The position numbers and the translations under genes are program-made. A stretch of DNA of 64,000 bases. Origin: Balneolaceae bacterium (GTDB taxonomy: Bacteria; Bacteroidota; Rhodothermia; Balneolales; Balneolaceae). The DNA lies in the NCBI GenBank assembly GCA_018401935.1, contig JAGYJQ010000009.1:1-64000 (forward strand), written 5' to 3'. A model generated the notes under the pieces. The model searched no databases, was not told where the DNA came from, and was given only the letters and a program-made list of their open reading frames with translations. Of the stretch, positions 46,149 through 56,196 are shown one piece after another (within the stretch, counting starts at the first letter, position 1; every line of letters starts with the position of its first letter).

Positions 46149-48737
46149 ATGCATTCGTATAATCCAGAAGCCATTGAAAAGAAATGGCAAACATATTGGC
46201 TAGAGCAAAAGACGTTTAAAACACCCACGGATCGTAGCAAGCCAAAATACTATGTACTGGATATGTTTCCTTATCCTAGTGGATCGGGTTTGCATGTGGG
46301 ACATCCAGAGGGGTATACCGCGACTGATATAATAGCTAGGTATAAGCGAATGAAGGGGTTTAACGTGCTTCATCCTATGGGTTGGGATGCTTTTGGTCTA
46401 CCTGCCGAGCAATATGCTGTAAAAACTGGCACTCATCCACGCATTACCACAGAGCTTAATATCAAAAGATTTCGTGAGCAGTTACAAGCTATTGGGTTCA
46501 GTTATGACTGGGACAGAGAAGTGAATACCACAGATCCAAATTACTTTAAGTGGACGCAATGGATTTTCTTGAAACTCTATGAAATGGGCTTAGCCTATGA
46601 GGATGAGGTAGCGGTGAACTGGTGCCCAGAATTAGGGACTGTTTTAGCCAATGAGGAAGTCATTGATGGAAAGAGCGAGGTAGGTGGGTATCCCGTTGTT
46701 CGGCGTCCAATGCGTCAATGGGTGCTAAAAATAACTGCCTATGCAGAGCGTTTGCTTCAGGATTTGGATGAACTTGATTGGCCCGAATCTCTGAAAGATA
46801 TGCAGAGAAATTGGATAGGGAAATCTGTCGGTGCAGAAATTGATTTTGCCATAGAAGGATATGATTCCGAGCCTATTCGGGTGTTTACGACCAGACCCGA
46901 TACCTTGTTTGGAGCAACCTATATGGTACTTGCTCCTGAGCATCACTTGGTTGAAAAGATTACCAGTGATCAGCAGCGTACAGCCGTGCAGGCCTATGTG
47001 GAAAGTGCCGCGGCTAAATCGGATTTGGATAGGCAAGAACTCTCTAAAGAAAAAACTGGAGTTTGGACGGGGGCTTATGCCAATCATCCAGTAACCAAAA
47101 AGCAGATTCCAATATGGATTGCGGATTATGTACTCGCAAGCTACGGAACAGGAGCCATCATGGCCGTACCGGCACAGGATGAACGAGATTGGGAGTTTGC
47201 AGAGGCCTTTGATTTGCCGATTATACGAACCGTACAACCCGAGGAAGGATTTACAGGCAACGCGTACACGGGGGATGGTCCTGCCATTAATTCCGATTTT
47301 TTAAATGGAATGGGCGTAGAGGAGGCGAAAACCACCATGATTCAATGGCTGGAAGATCATGGTGTGGGCACCAAAGCCATTAATTATAAACTTCGTGACT
47401 GGTTGTTTTCTAGACAGCGCTACTGGGGTGAACCATTTCCGATACTCCATACCGATCAGGGTCCAGTACCACTGACCGAGGATCAACTCCCTCTAGAGCT
47501 TCCTGTTGTCGATAAATATCAGCCAACGGGCGATGGAGAACCTCCGTTAGCCAATGCAACCCAATGGGTGAACACGATTGATCCCACCACAGGTAAGCCA
47601 GCTAAGCGTGAAACTAATACCATGCCTCAATGGGCGGGATCTTGTTGGTATTATTTGCGATATATATCCCCGGATTGGGAAGGTGGCCCGGTAGACCCTG
47701 ATTATGAATCGTATTGGATGCCCGTAGATTTGTATGTGGGTGGGGCAGAACATGCGGTTTTGCATTTGCTATATGCACGTTTTTGGCATAAAGTCTTGTT
47801 CGATTTGGGTGTTGTTAGCACCAAGGAACCTTTCCAGAAATTAGTGAATCAGGGTATGATTCTTGGGGAGATGGAGTACACTGCTGCTCAAAAAAATGGA
47901 CAGTGGATACCTATTGATGACGCCGATGAGGCTACTGAAAGAGTGCGTTTAGCCGATGAAGATGTTGAGAAAAAAGGGGATCATTTTGTGGTCAAGGGCA
48001 CTGATATACGCATAGAAGCTAGAGCTCATAAAATGTCTAAAAGCCGTGGTAATGTTATAAATCCTGATCAGATTATTGAGGAATTTGGAGCGGATTCACT
48101 TCGGCTTTACGAGATGTTTATGGGACCTTTGGAGCAGGTAAAGCCTTGGAGTACAAAAGGAGTCGATGGGGTTAATAGGTTTTTACACCGAGCCTGGAGA
48201 CTATTGATCAATGATGAGGATGGTGAACTCAAGTCAACGGTCAGTGACATTGAACCAACTAAAGAACAGCTTAAAGTACTGCATACAGCCATTAAAAAGG
48301 TGAGCGAAGACATTGAAGCGATGCGATTTAATACCGCTATATCCGCTTTAATGATTTTTGTAAACGAAGCCAACTCTTGGAGCCAAATGCCTAAAACAGT
48401 GGCTCAGGATTTTGTTCAACTATTGTCCCCTTTCGCTCCTCACATTAGCGAGGAATTATGGGCGAAGTTAGGGCATACAGAAAGTGTAGCGTATCATGAA
48501 TGGCCAAGTTTCGACGAATCGTGGTTGGTAGACGACGAAATCATGTATCCTATCCAAATAAATGGTAAGGTACGCGCCGATTTGTACGTGCCAGCGGAAT
48601 TAGCGATGGACAAAGAGTATGTACTAGAACAAGCCAAAGCCCTTGAAAAAATTCAGGGCTATTTAGAAGGGAGCCGCTTAGTGAAGGAAATATTTGTTCC
48701 TAAGCGGATCGTAAATTTGGTTATCGCTCCTCAATAG
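46149..48737 (+). CDS. leuS: Leucyl-tRNA synthetase
   Basis: The 862-residue class I synthetase has the HIGH-type motif in [16 protein letters not shown] near 45 and [14 protein letters not shown] near 625, with the editing domain between ([31 protein letters not shown]). It ends with the C-terminal domain ([14 protein letters not shown]). Its last 17 bp overlap the 3' end of the convergent citrate synthase gene. No T-box or other leader structure was seen in the 119 bp before it. Confidence 0.97.
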   Translation: MHSYNPEAIEKKWQTYWLEQKTFKTPTDRSKPKYYVLDMFPYPSGSGLHVGHPEGYTATDIIARYKRMKGFNVLHPMGWDAFGLPAEQYAVKTGTHPRITTELNIKRFREQLQAIGFSYDWDREVNTTDPNYFKWTQWIFLKLYEMGLAYEDEVAVNWCPELGTVLANEEVIDGKSEVGGYPVVRRPMRQWVLKITAYAERLLQDLDELDWPESLKDMQRNWIGKSVGAEIDFAIEGYDSEPIRVFTTRPDTLFGATYMVLAPEHHLVEKITSDQQRTAVQAYVESAAAKSDLDRQELSKEKTGVWTGAYANHPVTKKQIPIWIADYVLASYGTGAIMAVPAQDERDWEFAEAFDLPIIRTVQPEEGFTGNAYTGDGPAINSDFLNGMGVEEAKTTMIQWLEDHGVGTKAINYKLRDWLFSRQRYWGEPFPILHTDQGPVPLTEDQLPLELPVVDKYQPTGDGEPPLANATQWVNTIDPTTGKPAKRETNTMPQWAGSCWYYLRYISPDWEGGPVDPDYESYWMPVDLYVGGAEHAVLHLLYARFWHKVLFDLGVVSTKEPFQKLVNQGMILGEMEYTAAQKNGQWIPIDDADEATERVRLADEDVEKKGDHFVVKGTDIRIEARAHKMSKSRGNVINPDQIIEEFGADSLRLYEMFMGPLEQVKPWSTKGVDGVNRFLHRAWRLLINDEDGELKSTVSDIEPTKEQLKVLHTAIKKVSEDIEAMRFNTAISALMIFVNEANSWSQMPKTVAQDFVQLLSPFAPHISEELWAKLGHTESVAYHEWPSFDESWLVDDEIMYPIQINGKVRADLYVPAELAMDKEYVLEQAKALEKIQGYLEGSRLVKEIFVPKRIVNLVIAPQ

Positions 48738-49881
48738 GAGTATAAGCCATATTTTTTTCACCAACATAAAGTGCTCTTGGGCGTACTAGTCTGTTATGCT
48801 CCATTTGCTCCATATAGTGACCTGCCCATCCTGCAATACGGCTCATGGTAAATATACAAGTGTACAAATCTGGCTGAATGCCCATAGAAAAATAGACGGT
48901 AGCTGAAAAGAAATCGACATTTGGGTCAATATTTTTTTCACTTTTCATCGTATTCAACATATCCATAGACCAACGGTACAATTCTTCATGTCCGGTTTCT
49001 TCGCTTAGTGATTGAGCCATTTTCTGAAGGTGACGAGCTCTTGGGTCAAAAGTTTTATAAACACGGTGGCCAAATCCCATAATTTTTTCTTTTTTGGCCA
49101 ATTTATCTTTCGTAAATGCTACAGCATCGGCGTCTTTGCCTTGTTCTTCTAACTCCATTAACATGTGCATTACAGCGGTATTTGCGCCACCATGAAGAGG
49201 ACCTTTTAAGGTTCCGATAGCAGCAGTAACCGCAGAATATAAATCTGAGAGCGTTCCACCAACCGTTCTACAAGTGAAGGTAGACGCGTTCATGCCATGC
49301 TCTGCATGGAGTATTAAACATAAATCCAAGGTTTTTTCAGCCTGTACCCCAGGCTCTTCGCCGTTGAGCATGTACAGAAAATTAAAAGCGGTAGAACCAG
49401 TAGTTTGTGGTTTAATAATTTCTTTACCACTTCTAAGTCGTGAAAAAGCAGCGATGATAGTAGGTAATTTCGCTGTTATATTGATAGCTTTTTCGTAATA
49501 CGAATCGTCGGGTAGATGGATATCGGTTTCTGATAACATAGAAGTAGCCGTTCGCAAAACCGACATGGGTTTAGACTCTTTATCTACACTGTGCAGATAA
49601 TCAACAACAACTTTTGGAATATCTCTTCGGGCTTGCAGTTTCTGGGTTAAATCTTCCAGTTCGGCTGATGTTGGTAAACGGTCGTTCCACAGCAAGAAAC
49701 AAACTTCCTCAAAGGTACTTTTTTCTGCCAGTATATCTACATTGTATCCAGCATAAATAAGCTCACCGTTTTGCCCGTCAATGGAGCTTTTGGTGGTGGA
49801 AAAAGCTACTACGCCATCCAACCCTTTATTGATGTATGGGTAAAGTGTTTCGTCAAAGCCAGTATGTAAATCGTTTGCCAT
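48721..49881 (-). CDS. gltA: Citrate synthase
   Basis: Citrate synthase condenses oxaloacetate and acetyl-CoA. The 386-residue protein is of the short type (CitZ/2-methylcitrate synthase group). Active-site residues are in [14 protein letters not shown] (His), [17 protein letters not shown] (His, Arg) and [14 protein letters not shown] (Asp). It may also accept propionyl-CoA, but nothing near it (prpB, prpD) suggests that. Convergent overlap with leuS by 17 bp. Confidence 0.93.
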   Translation of the reverse strand: MANDLHTGFDETLYPYINKGLDGVVAFSTTKSSIDGQNGELIYAGYNVDILAEKSTFEEVCFLLWNDRLPTSAELEDLTQKLQARRDIPKVVVDYLHSVDKESKPMSVLRTATSMLSETDIHLPDDSYYEKAINITAKLPTIIAAFSRLRSGKEIIKPQTTGSTAFNFLYMLNGEEPGVQAEKTLDLCLILHAEHGMNASTFTCRTVGGTLSDLYSAVTAAIGTLKGPLHGGANTAVMHMLMELEEQGKDADAVAFTKDKLAKKEKIMGFGHRVYKTFDPRARHLQKMAQSLSEETGHEELYRWSMDMLNTMKSEKNIDPNVDFFSATVYFSMGIQPDLYTCIFTMSRIAGWAGHYMEQMEHNRLVRPRALYVGEKNMAYTPIEER

Positions 49882-50045
49882 GGTGTTCCGAATTTTCGTT
49901 AGATGTTCAAGTTACTCTTGCCTTTTCGGTACCTTTCAGTGCGAGTGAATGTGAGGACTCTTCGCATTTGTGTAATAAAACAGGATGTTACGTCTCTTCA
50001 AGAGTAATTAATAAGTTAATGAAACCCAGACAATAAATTAAGTGC

Positions 50046-50810
50046 TTAAAGCGCTTTTTTTGCAGCTTCCCAATGCCTATCCATTTCTTCGAGACTTAGG
50101 TCATTTAAGGGGCGATTTTCTTTTTCTGCCTGCTGTTCTATATATCTAAATCGCTGCTCAAATTTAGCATTAGTCAGGCGTAAGCTATCTTCGGCATGCA
50201 AATTAAAAAAGCGTCCCATATTTACCATAGAGAACAATAAATCACCAAATTCTTCGGCTTGCTCCTTAGATGAACCCGAGGCTAGGGTTTCTTTGAATTC
50301 CTGGGTTTCCTCTTCGACTTTTTCCCATGCTTGTTCCCACTCAGGCCAATCAAAGCCCACATTTGCGGCCTTTTCCTGCATTCGTTGTGCTCGTATAAGT
50401 GCAGGCATTGGTTTAGGTAGTCCGTCTAAGGTCGACTTTTTACCTTCTTTCTTTTTAATCATCTCCCAATTCTCAGAAACCTCTTCTTCACTATGTACCA
50501 CTTGGTCGCCAAATACATGTGGGTGCCGCCTGATCAGTTTTTCCATGAGTGTCTCAATAACATCCTCTATAGTAAAGCGGGCACGTTCCGATGCCATTAC
50601 ACTATGGAATACTACATGGAGGAGCAGGTCCCCTAGTTCTTTCTTAAACTCCTCAAAATCATCATTTTCTAAGGCTTCCAGCGCCTCATATACTTCCTCG
50701 ACCAGGTTATCTTTTATGGATTCATGAGTTTGTTTTCTATCCCAGGGGCATTCTTTGCGTAAGATTTGAACTAGTTTAACCAGGTCTTCGAGTGTTCGGG
50801 AGGCTTGCAT
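50046..50810 (-). CDS. mazG: Nucleoside triphosphate pyrophosphohydrolase MazG
   Basis: MazG hydrolyses (d)NTPs to monophosphates as a house-cleaning enzyme. The 254-residue protein has two MazG repeats; the first has CPWDRKQTHESIKDNLVEEV, EALEALENDDFEEFKKELGD and LLLHVVFHS with the metal-binding Glu/Asp residues, the second EETQEFKETLASGSSKEQAE and EFGDLLFSMVN. It shares its start position with the end of the preceding gene (stop/start overlap at 50810) and is last in the maf-TPR-GATase-like-mazG run. Confidence 0.95.
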   Translation of the reverse strand: MQASRTLEDLVKLVQILRKECPWDRKQTHESIKDNLVEEVYEALEALENDDFEEFKKELGDLLLHVVFHSVMASERARFTIEDVIETLMEKLIRRHPHVFGDQVVHSEEEVSENWEMIKKKEGKKSTLDGLPKPMPALIRAQRMQEKAANVGFDWPEWEQAWEKVEEETQEFKETLASGSSKEQAEEFGDLLFSMVNMGRFFNLHAEDSLRLTNAKFEQRFRYIEQQAEKENRPLNDLSLEEMDRHWEAAKKAL

Positions 50811-52135
50811 TAGGTTTTTTGTTTTTTCTTTTTAGCTGCAGGGAACAAAATATTATTCAAAATGAGACGATAACCAGGACTATTTGGGTGTAAGGCCAAA
50901 TCGGTTGGTGGATCATTTACTCGGTGGGTATAATCTTCAGGATCATGTCCTGCGTAAAACGTATAGGTTCCCTGCCCAAAGGTACCGTGGATATATTTGG
51001 CTTGTTCGCGCCCCGGGCTTTCGCCAAGAACGACCACGGAAGACTTTATTTTATCGGAACGGAAGGCGGTTGTTTGACCATAAAATCCTCGAACACTGCT
51101 CACATGATTTTGGGTAAGCATGGTAGGTACAGGATCCCATTTGGCAGAAAACTCAAAAAGCGTGAAAAAATCCAGACTTTGATCGATCTCATTGATAGCA
51201 ACGGGTACATCAATGTCCGCGTGTTCGTATTCCGTTGGATTTAGGCTTATAGTAAAATTTTCGAACGCTAAGGTTGCGCTATAGTCCAAGGACTCCTGAG
51301 CGTTAGGATCGACTGGGTCCCCATCAAAAGGAGTGGGGGCAATATCGACACCTTCCGCAGCTAGAGCGACATCAAAGGTATCGGTACCGGAGCACATAGC
51401 AAATAGAAAACCACCATTACCGACATATTCTTTGATGGTTTTGGCTACGGCTAGTTTCTGTTCACTAACCTTATTAAAACCCAACTCTGTTGCCATTGCT
51501 TCCATTTGTTTTACCTGGGTGATGTACCATGGGTTGTTCCGATAATTAGCCCAAAACTTGCCATATTGCCCGGTAAAATCTTCATGATGCAAATGCAACC
51601 AATCATAATTTTGCAGGCCACCTTGAAGTACTTCAACATCCCAAATTTTATCGTAGTCAATCTCCGCATAGCTTAGCGCAAGGGTGACGGCATCATCCCA
51701 GGGTAGTGCCTGATCAGGTGTGTAAACAGCGATTCGAGGGGCTTTTTCTAAATTGACAACCGAGGTATTGGATCCGGGCGACTCCACTTCCTGAGTTATT
51801 TGTGTAGCCTGAGAGTTACTGATTACTTCGAGGGTGATATTTTTTAGGCGTGCTTGTCTAATTAGCTCTGTATTTTCATCGGTCATGAATGAACCGCCAC
51901 GGTAATTTAACAACCAAGTAGCCTTACCACCCTCGGTTAAATGGTTAAAGATGAGTCCATAAGCCTTGAGATGATTCCCCTGACTTTCATCCATGGGAAT
52001 AAACAGTTTTTGGGCGCTAAGTGGGGTGATGAGGGTGGTCGTAAGCAGTACGCCAAAAAGGCAAAATTGAGTCAGGCACCACCGTAGATTCCAAACATAT
52101 TGGAATGGGCGAGAGAAGTAATTCACATGGGTCAT
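50810..52135 (-). CDS. Exported class I glutamine amidotransferase-like protein, function unknown
   Basis: The 441-residue protein has an N-terminal signal (hydrophobic core near 24-40, ending PLSAQ). Conserved-looking parts are KLFIPMDESQGNHLKAYGL, LHHEDFTGQYGKFW, GGFLFAMCSGTDTFDVALA and HGTFGQGTYTFYAGHDPEDY. The FLFAMCSGTD stretch is like the nucleophile elbow of GATase-I folds with Cys, but the fine catalytic triad is not evident. Relatives are often labelled asparagine synthetase B, which nothing in the sequence supports. It overlaps its neighbours by a base or four, so it is strictly co-transcribed with the TPR gene and mazG. Confidence 0.7.
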   Translation of the reverse strand: MTHVNYFSRPFQYVWNLRWCLTQFCLFGVLLTTTLITPLSAQKLFIPMDESQGNHLKAYGLIFNHLTEGGKATWLLNYRGGSFMTDENTELIRQARLKNITLEVISNSQATQITQEVESPGSNTSVVNLEKAPRIAVYTPDQALPWDDAVTLALSYAEIDYDKIWDVEVLQGGLQNYDWLHLHHEDFTGQYGKFWANYRNNPWYITQVKQMEAMATELGFNKVSEQKLAVAKTIKEYVGNGGFLFAMCSGTDTFDVALAAEGVDIAPTPFDGDPVDPNAQESLDYSATLAFENFTISLNPTEYEHADIDVPVAINEIDQSLDFFTLFEFSAKWDPVPTMLTQNHVSSVRGFYGQTTAFRSDKIKSSVVVLGESPGREQAKYIHGTFGQGTYTFYAGHDPEDYTHRVNDPPTDLALHPNSPGYRLILNNILFPAAKKKKQKT

Positions 52136-54075
52136 GAGGGTATGTTTAATTGGTTTAATGCCTCACGTGCAAGTGGACTATAAAACCCACTTGGGAAAGA
52201 CAAAATCAACTCTTCATAATACGAATACAGAGCATTTGAACTTAATAAGGATGAATCTTGAGCGTTTAAATGGAATGCCGCCTGTGCTCGAAGCCACATT
52301 AGTTGTTCCCTGAGTGGGGTATTTTGTTGATTAACTAAGTAATTGTCTAAGGCTGTTACATATTCTTCTAAATTAGCCCCTAAGGAGTAAAGTACAACGA
52401 AGGCATAACCAGAAAAAGGATTGGTTTCGCTACGGGCAATTTCCCATAGCGCCACTTCGGCCTTAGTATTGTTCCCTTTGAGTTCTTCAAGCATAGCCCT
52501 TGGGAAGGCAACATTTAATTGAGCAGTTGAATCCATGGCATTAATGGTTTGTAACCAAAGCCGTAATTCCAATGCATCATTAGCATAATACGAGGTATAC
52601 TGGCGCCCTAAACTTTTTAGTTGGATGGCTGAAAATTCATAATCACCCGAATAAAAGTCGGATAGCGCTAGAAAGTATCGTGTCTTTTCGGCCATTTCAC
52701 CTGCTTTAGCTGACCGATTCGATCGAGTGAGTAATAATCTAGCTTCTGTAAACGACTCATTCGCCATAGCAAGTCGACCTTTTAAATAGTTCAGTTCTTC
52801 TGAGTAATTACCTGGAAGGCGCTCTAAGTGCTGTATGATCTGCTCTGCCTGCTGTACATCCTTATCATGGTCTAAGTAGAGCTCCGCCAAGCGAAGATGC
52901 ACATTTGCACTATGTTGATAATTGGGCGCTTCCGATCGTATTACGTTGAGTAGTTCTTTTGCCTGCTCGGTATAATATGATCGCTCAGATACGGGAATTA
53001 GGTCATAATCGTCAAGATATTTTGCCCATGACATCCAAACTTCCGCCTGCTTATCCAACGCCTGCCATTTTATTTCGTTATGCCCGATATCTGAATAATA
53101 GCGAAATGAGCTAAGTGCTTTTTCGAATTTTCTGTTTTGAAGTAATTGGTTTCCGACGCTGTAAAGCGAATAGGTGAGAGCAGGAGTATTTTCTTCGTAT
53201 CTGAGTGCGGTGCTAAATGCTCGTTCAAACAACTTGGTTTCCATGAGTAGCCAAATTTGCAATTCATAGAACGTACCATATAGCACATCATCAGGGTCCA
53301 AGGTCAACAGTAAGTCTTCCAATTCCATGATACTTATATCATACAGCAAGGGATCATTATATCGGAATAGAATACGTTGAAAACCCGATGCTTGATTAGG
53401 AGAATTTTGTATAAGAGTGAGCCAGCTTTTAACGGCCTCGTCATAGTTCCCCGCTTGCATATGAACCATTGGAATTTCTGACATGAATAGCATGGGATTC
53501 TTGAAATTTTGCTGCGCCTTTTGATATACCGTTAGAGCTTGATCAAAGGCTTTGCGATCGGCCATGGTTCTGGCGGTATTGATGTAGAGTTGCAGCATCT
53601 GTGGATGCGCTTCAAGATTCTCGTTCCAAAGAGTGAATGCGCGTTCTTCATTGCCCAAAAAAAACTCAATTTCACCTTCAATTACCCCCGTTAAAGCACT
53701 GTTGCTTCCATTTTTTTTGTATTTTTGAACTCGTTCTAAGGCTCGCTCGTACTCTTTAAGTTCAATCTCACATTCTACTAACCGATCAAAATAAATAAAG
53801 GTGTTCGGCTCATTTCGGTGTAGTCTCTCTAAAATAGGTAAGGCATCATCATAGCGCTGTTGCTGCATGAGTCTTAGTGCAATTTCTAAACGACCTCTGT
53901 CCCCAGCGTTCTGACTTTGAGCCAGAACGGGAGAGCCAGCACTAAGTAACAAGACCGCGATCACGCCTACTAAAAGTGAGGAGCTGAGCTGGAACGGAGT
54001 CCTTGGAGTGCGGTGTATTATTTGCTTGAGCATGCGTTTGATAAAATACTGATCATTGGATATAGATCTGTTCAC
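52132..54075 (-). CDS. Exported tetratricopeptide-repeat protein
   Basis: The 647-residue protein has a signal peptide (VGVIAVLLLSAGSPVLAQ near 36-53) and then TPR-like helical repeats over most of its length, e.g. ALRLMQQQRYDDALPILERL, ALTVYQKAQQNFKNPMLFM and AEQIIQHLERLPGNYSEEL. TPR arrays make protein contacts; a periplasmic scaffold role is likely. It overlaps the GATase-like gene by 4 bp, and the pair probably work together. Confidence 0.85.
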   Translation of the reverse strand: MNRSISNDQYFIKRMLKQIIHRTPRTPFQLSSSLLVGVIAVLLLSAGSPVLAQSQNAGDRGRLEIALRLMQQQRYDDALPILERLHRNEPNTFIYFDRLVECEIELKEYERALERVQKYKKNGSNSALTGVIEGEIEFFLGNEERAFTLWNENLEAHPQMLQLYINTARTMADRKAFDQALTVYQKAQQNFKNPMLFMSEIPMVHMQAGNYDEAVKSWLTLIQNSPNQASGFQRILFRYNDPLLYDISIMELEDLLLTLDPDDVLYGTFYELQIWLLMETKLFERAFSTALRYEENTPALTYSLYSVGNQLLQNRKFEKALSSFRYYSDIGHNEIKWQALDKQAEVWMSWAKYLDDYDLIPVSERSYYTEQAKELLNVIRSEAPNYQHSANVHLRLAELYLDHDKDVQQAEQIIQHLERLPGNYSEELNYLKGRLAMANESFTEARLLLTRSNRSAKAGEMAEKTRYFLALSDFYSGDYEFSAIQLKSLGRQYTSYYANDALELRLWLQTINAMDSTAQLNVAFPRAMLEELKGNNTKAEVALWEIARSETNPFSGYAFVVLYSLGANLEEYVTALDNYLVNQQNTPLREQLMWLRAQAAFHLNAQDSSLLSSNALYSYYEELILSFPSGFYSPLAREALNQLNIPS

Positions 54076-54104
54076 TAGTTAGAGTGTACACTAAAGTACG
54101 CTAA

Positions 54105-54716
54105 TTAAGGAGTGCTTAACTGCAATTCTAATGAGTAACGCTCTTTTAATGAACTAAGTTCAAGATAACATCGGCTCAGTGGAAGACCAACTACATTATA
54201 GTAATCACCCTCGATTTTTTTCACAAAGATAGCCCCCCAATCATCTTGAATTCCATAAGCTCCGGCTTTATCCATAGGACTGCCCGACGCGATATATTGA
54301 TGAATGGGGTAGGCACTTAGTGCTTGAAACCACACCTTGGTTTGCTCGTGAAAAAGGACCGGCTCTTGTAGACTTCCGTGCCTATCTACGTATTGTAGGC
54401 ACACTCCGGTATACACGTGATGATGGGTACCACTCAACCGGGCTAACATCTGGGCTGCCTCTTGTTCACTGGAAGGTTTTCCAAGAATATCGTTGTTATG
54501 TACTACAACGGTATCTGCTCCAATGACCACCGCATTCGAGTAATTAATCGCGATATCCTTGGCTTTTGCAAGGCTTAATTCTCTGACTAAGCTCAAAGGG
54601 TCTTTGGTCAATGAGTCTTCGTCTATCATGCTTGGTTGAATTTCGAAGGGTATTCCAAGCTGTTGAAGTAGTGCTTTTCTGCGCGGGCTTTGTGAGGCCA
54701 ATATAAGTTGGGTCAT
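54105..54716 (-). CDS. maf: Maf-family nucleoside triphosphate pyrophosphatase
   Basis: Maf proteins hydrolyse non-canonical or surplus nucleotides such as dTTP/UTP or m7GTP. The 203-residue protein has the SxSPRR motif in LILASQSPRRKALLQQLG, the catalytic region SNAVVIGADTVVVHN, and GKPSSEQEAAQMLARLSG, MDKAGAYGIQD. First gene of the minus-strand run that ends with mazG, so two nucleotide house-cleaning enzymes share the operon. Confidence 0.94.
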   Translation of the reverse strand: MTQLILASQSPRRKALLQQLGIPFEIQPSMIDEDSLTKDPLSLVRELSLAKAKDIAINYSNAVVIGADTVVVHNNDILGKPSSEQEAAQMLARLSGTHHHVYTGVCLQYVDRHGSLQEPVLFHEQTKVWFQALSAYPIHQYIASGSPMDKAGAYGIQDDWGAIFVKKIEGDYYNVVGLPLSRCYLELSSLKERYSLELQLSTP

Positions 54717-54983
54717 TTCTTTTATCTAGCTTTTGTCCTTATTCCTAATAATAGCTAATTTGCAACGGTCAAGAAATTAGCTTTTGTAAAGATATGTGAG
54801 TAAAAAATGAGTAAAATGTCTCAGATGAAAGTCTCATATGAATGAGATACTATTCGAAATACTTTTTACCATGCCAAATCAATCAACCAGATGCCCTTGG
54901 AACATCAAGATGATTGTACTCGTTTATGTTGAGCTTGTTTAATTTTACGTACCAGATAACAAACCCTATTTTCACCCAAAGTA

Positions 54984-55229
54984 ATGTCAAAACAAAATCT
55001 AAAAAAATCTAATAATAACATGTTTTTTTCTGCATTCAATTATAAGTTATTAGGGATTGCAGTACTACTGATTGTGGGCGGTTTTGCCGCTATGTATTTG
55101 GAAAACGAAGTTCACGGGTTTATTTCTTTGTATGTGTCACCAATTGTGGTAATGGCTGGTTACGTATTGGTCATATTTGCTATTATGAAGCATGACCGTC
55201 AAGAGACCGAAGAAGAATCCTTAGACTAA
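54984..55229 (+). CDS. DUF3098 membrane protein
   Basis: An 81-residue protein with two membrane helices (YKLLGIAVLLIVGGFAAMYL and YVSPIVVMAGYVLVIFAIM) and a charged tail. It matches DUF3098, a family typical of Bacteroidota and usually found near cell-division genes (ftsX in some genomes); here it stands alone. Function unknown. Confidence 0.85.
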   Translation: MSKQNLKKSNNNMFFSAFNYKLLGIAVLLIVGGFAAMYLENEVHGFISLYVSPIVVMAGYVLVIFAIMKHDRQETEEESLD

Positions 55230-55366
55230 CTATCTGTATGTGTTTTTCAGGGTAGCTTAATCATTAGTCATTATACCAAACAAACCCTAAAAATGACCAT
55301 GCCGTAAAGGATAAATAGGGAAAAGGTAGTACCGGCGCTAAAGAATTGTGAAGTACAGAAACATCC

Positions 55367-56194
55367 GTGATTGACAGAATAACTAATATTTTCCTGCTTT
55401 TTTTACTCATTTTGGGCTTTGTTTCCGTTGCAGACGCAGAGGTTCAGCAAAGAATTCTATGGGCAGTTGTAGCGGGCGGTGTATTCGCTGCACTCTCATT
55501 TTTCTTGAATTGGCTCACTCTTGATGGTTCTACTTCCGCTTGGTTACTAGGAGTTATTACCTTTGGTATCGCTGGGATAGAGGGGGCTGCGATACTGTTA
55601 TTTTTTTTCATAAGTAGTTCATTGTTATCTAAGAACAGTCGAAGCGTGGACGATGTAAGAGAACTTAAATTTCGTAGAACAGGCGCTCAGGTTTGGGCAA
55701 ATGGATTTTGGTTTGGATTTTTCACCCTACTTGGATTATTGGTAGATCTTGAGCTTTTTAAGGTAGCTGCATATTCAAGTATCGCCTTTGCCACCTCAGA
55801 TACATGGGCTTCTGAAGTTGGAGGCAATCGTATAAAAGGCGTAACCTGGTCTATCAATGGGTTAAAAAAAGTACCTCCTGGAACCGATGGAGCTATAAGC
55901 ATTGCTGGTACTTTAGCCGCAATAGGTGGTGCATTGAGTATTGGCTTACTCGTAGGTTGGTTATTGCCAGCGAATTCCTTGGTCATGGCAATATTGGTGG
56001 CTAGCACTGGATTGATTGCGACCTTCATGGATTCTTGGTTAGGAGCGCATCTTCAGGGTCGAACGTTAGTGAGTACAACAAACCGGTTTTTTTCTTATCA
56101 ATTTTTGTATGTTGGCAATAATACAGTTAATTGGTTGTCCGCTGGACTGGCGAGTCTGTTAACCATCGTTATTTATTTAATTATTCAGCAGTGA
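55367..56194 (+). CDS. DUF92/VTE6-like membrane protein
   Basis: The 275-residue protein has about seven hydrophobic helices and the DUF92 features LDGSTSAWLLGVITFG, FATSDTWASEVGGNRIKG and VPPGTDGAISIAGTLAA. Family members in plants (VTE6) phosphorylate phytyl phosphate; bacterial members may be lipid-phosphate kinases, but this is by family only. It ends 2 bp before the symporter gene. Confidence 0.85.
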   Translation: MIDRITNIFLLFLLILGFVSVADAEVQQRILWAVVAGGVFAALSFFLNWLTLDGSTSAWLLGVITFGIAGIEGAAILLFFFISSSLLSKNSRSVDDVRELKFRRTGAQVWANGFWFGFFTLLGLLVDLELFKVAAYSSIAFATSDTWASEVGGNRIKGVTWSINGLKKVPPGTDGAISIAGTLAAIGGALSIGLLVGWLLPANSLVMAILVASTGLIATFMDSWLGAHLQGRTLVSTTNRFFSYQFLYVGNNTVNWLSAGLASLLTIVIYLIIQQ

Positions 56195-56196
56195 GT

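Noticed and set aside
46725-47237. 170-codon minus-strand frame
   Set aside because: Antisense within leuS, no protein features; leuS is certain.
50041-50067. Another AAAGCGCTTTTTT match to the amt/glutamine synthetase motif
   Set aside because: Spans the end of mazG coding sequence and lacks the partner copy 21 bp away, so it is probably chance.
50293-50727. 144-codon plus-strand frame
   Set aside because: Antisense to mazG; Ser/Thr-rich composition is that of a reverse-frame artefact.
50810-52135. Asparagine synthetase B label for the exported protein
   Set aside because: No N-terminal Cys nucleophile and no PP-loop ATP pyrophosphatase motif (SGGxDS); it has a signal peptide instead.
54832-54850. 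Small inverted repeat GTCTCAT/ATGAGAT in the gap between maf and DUF3098
   Set aside because: Short stem without T run or known operator similarity; nothing else in this 267-bp gap supports a feature.
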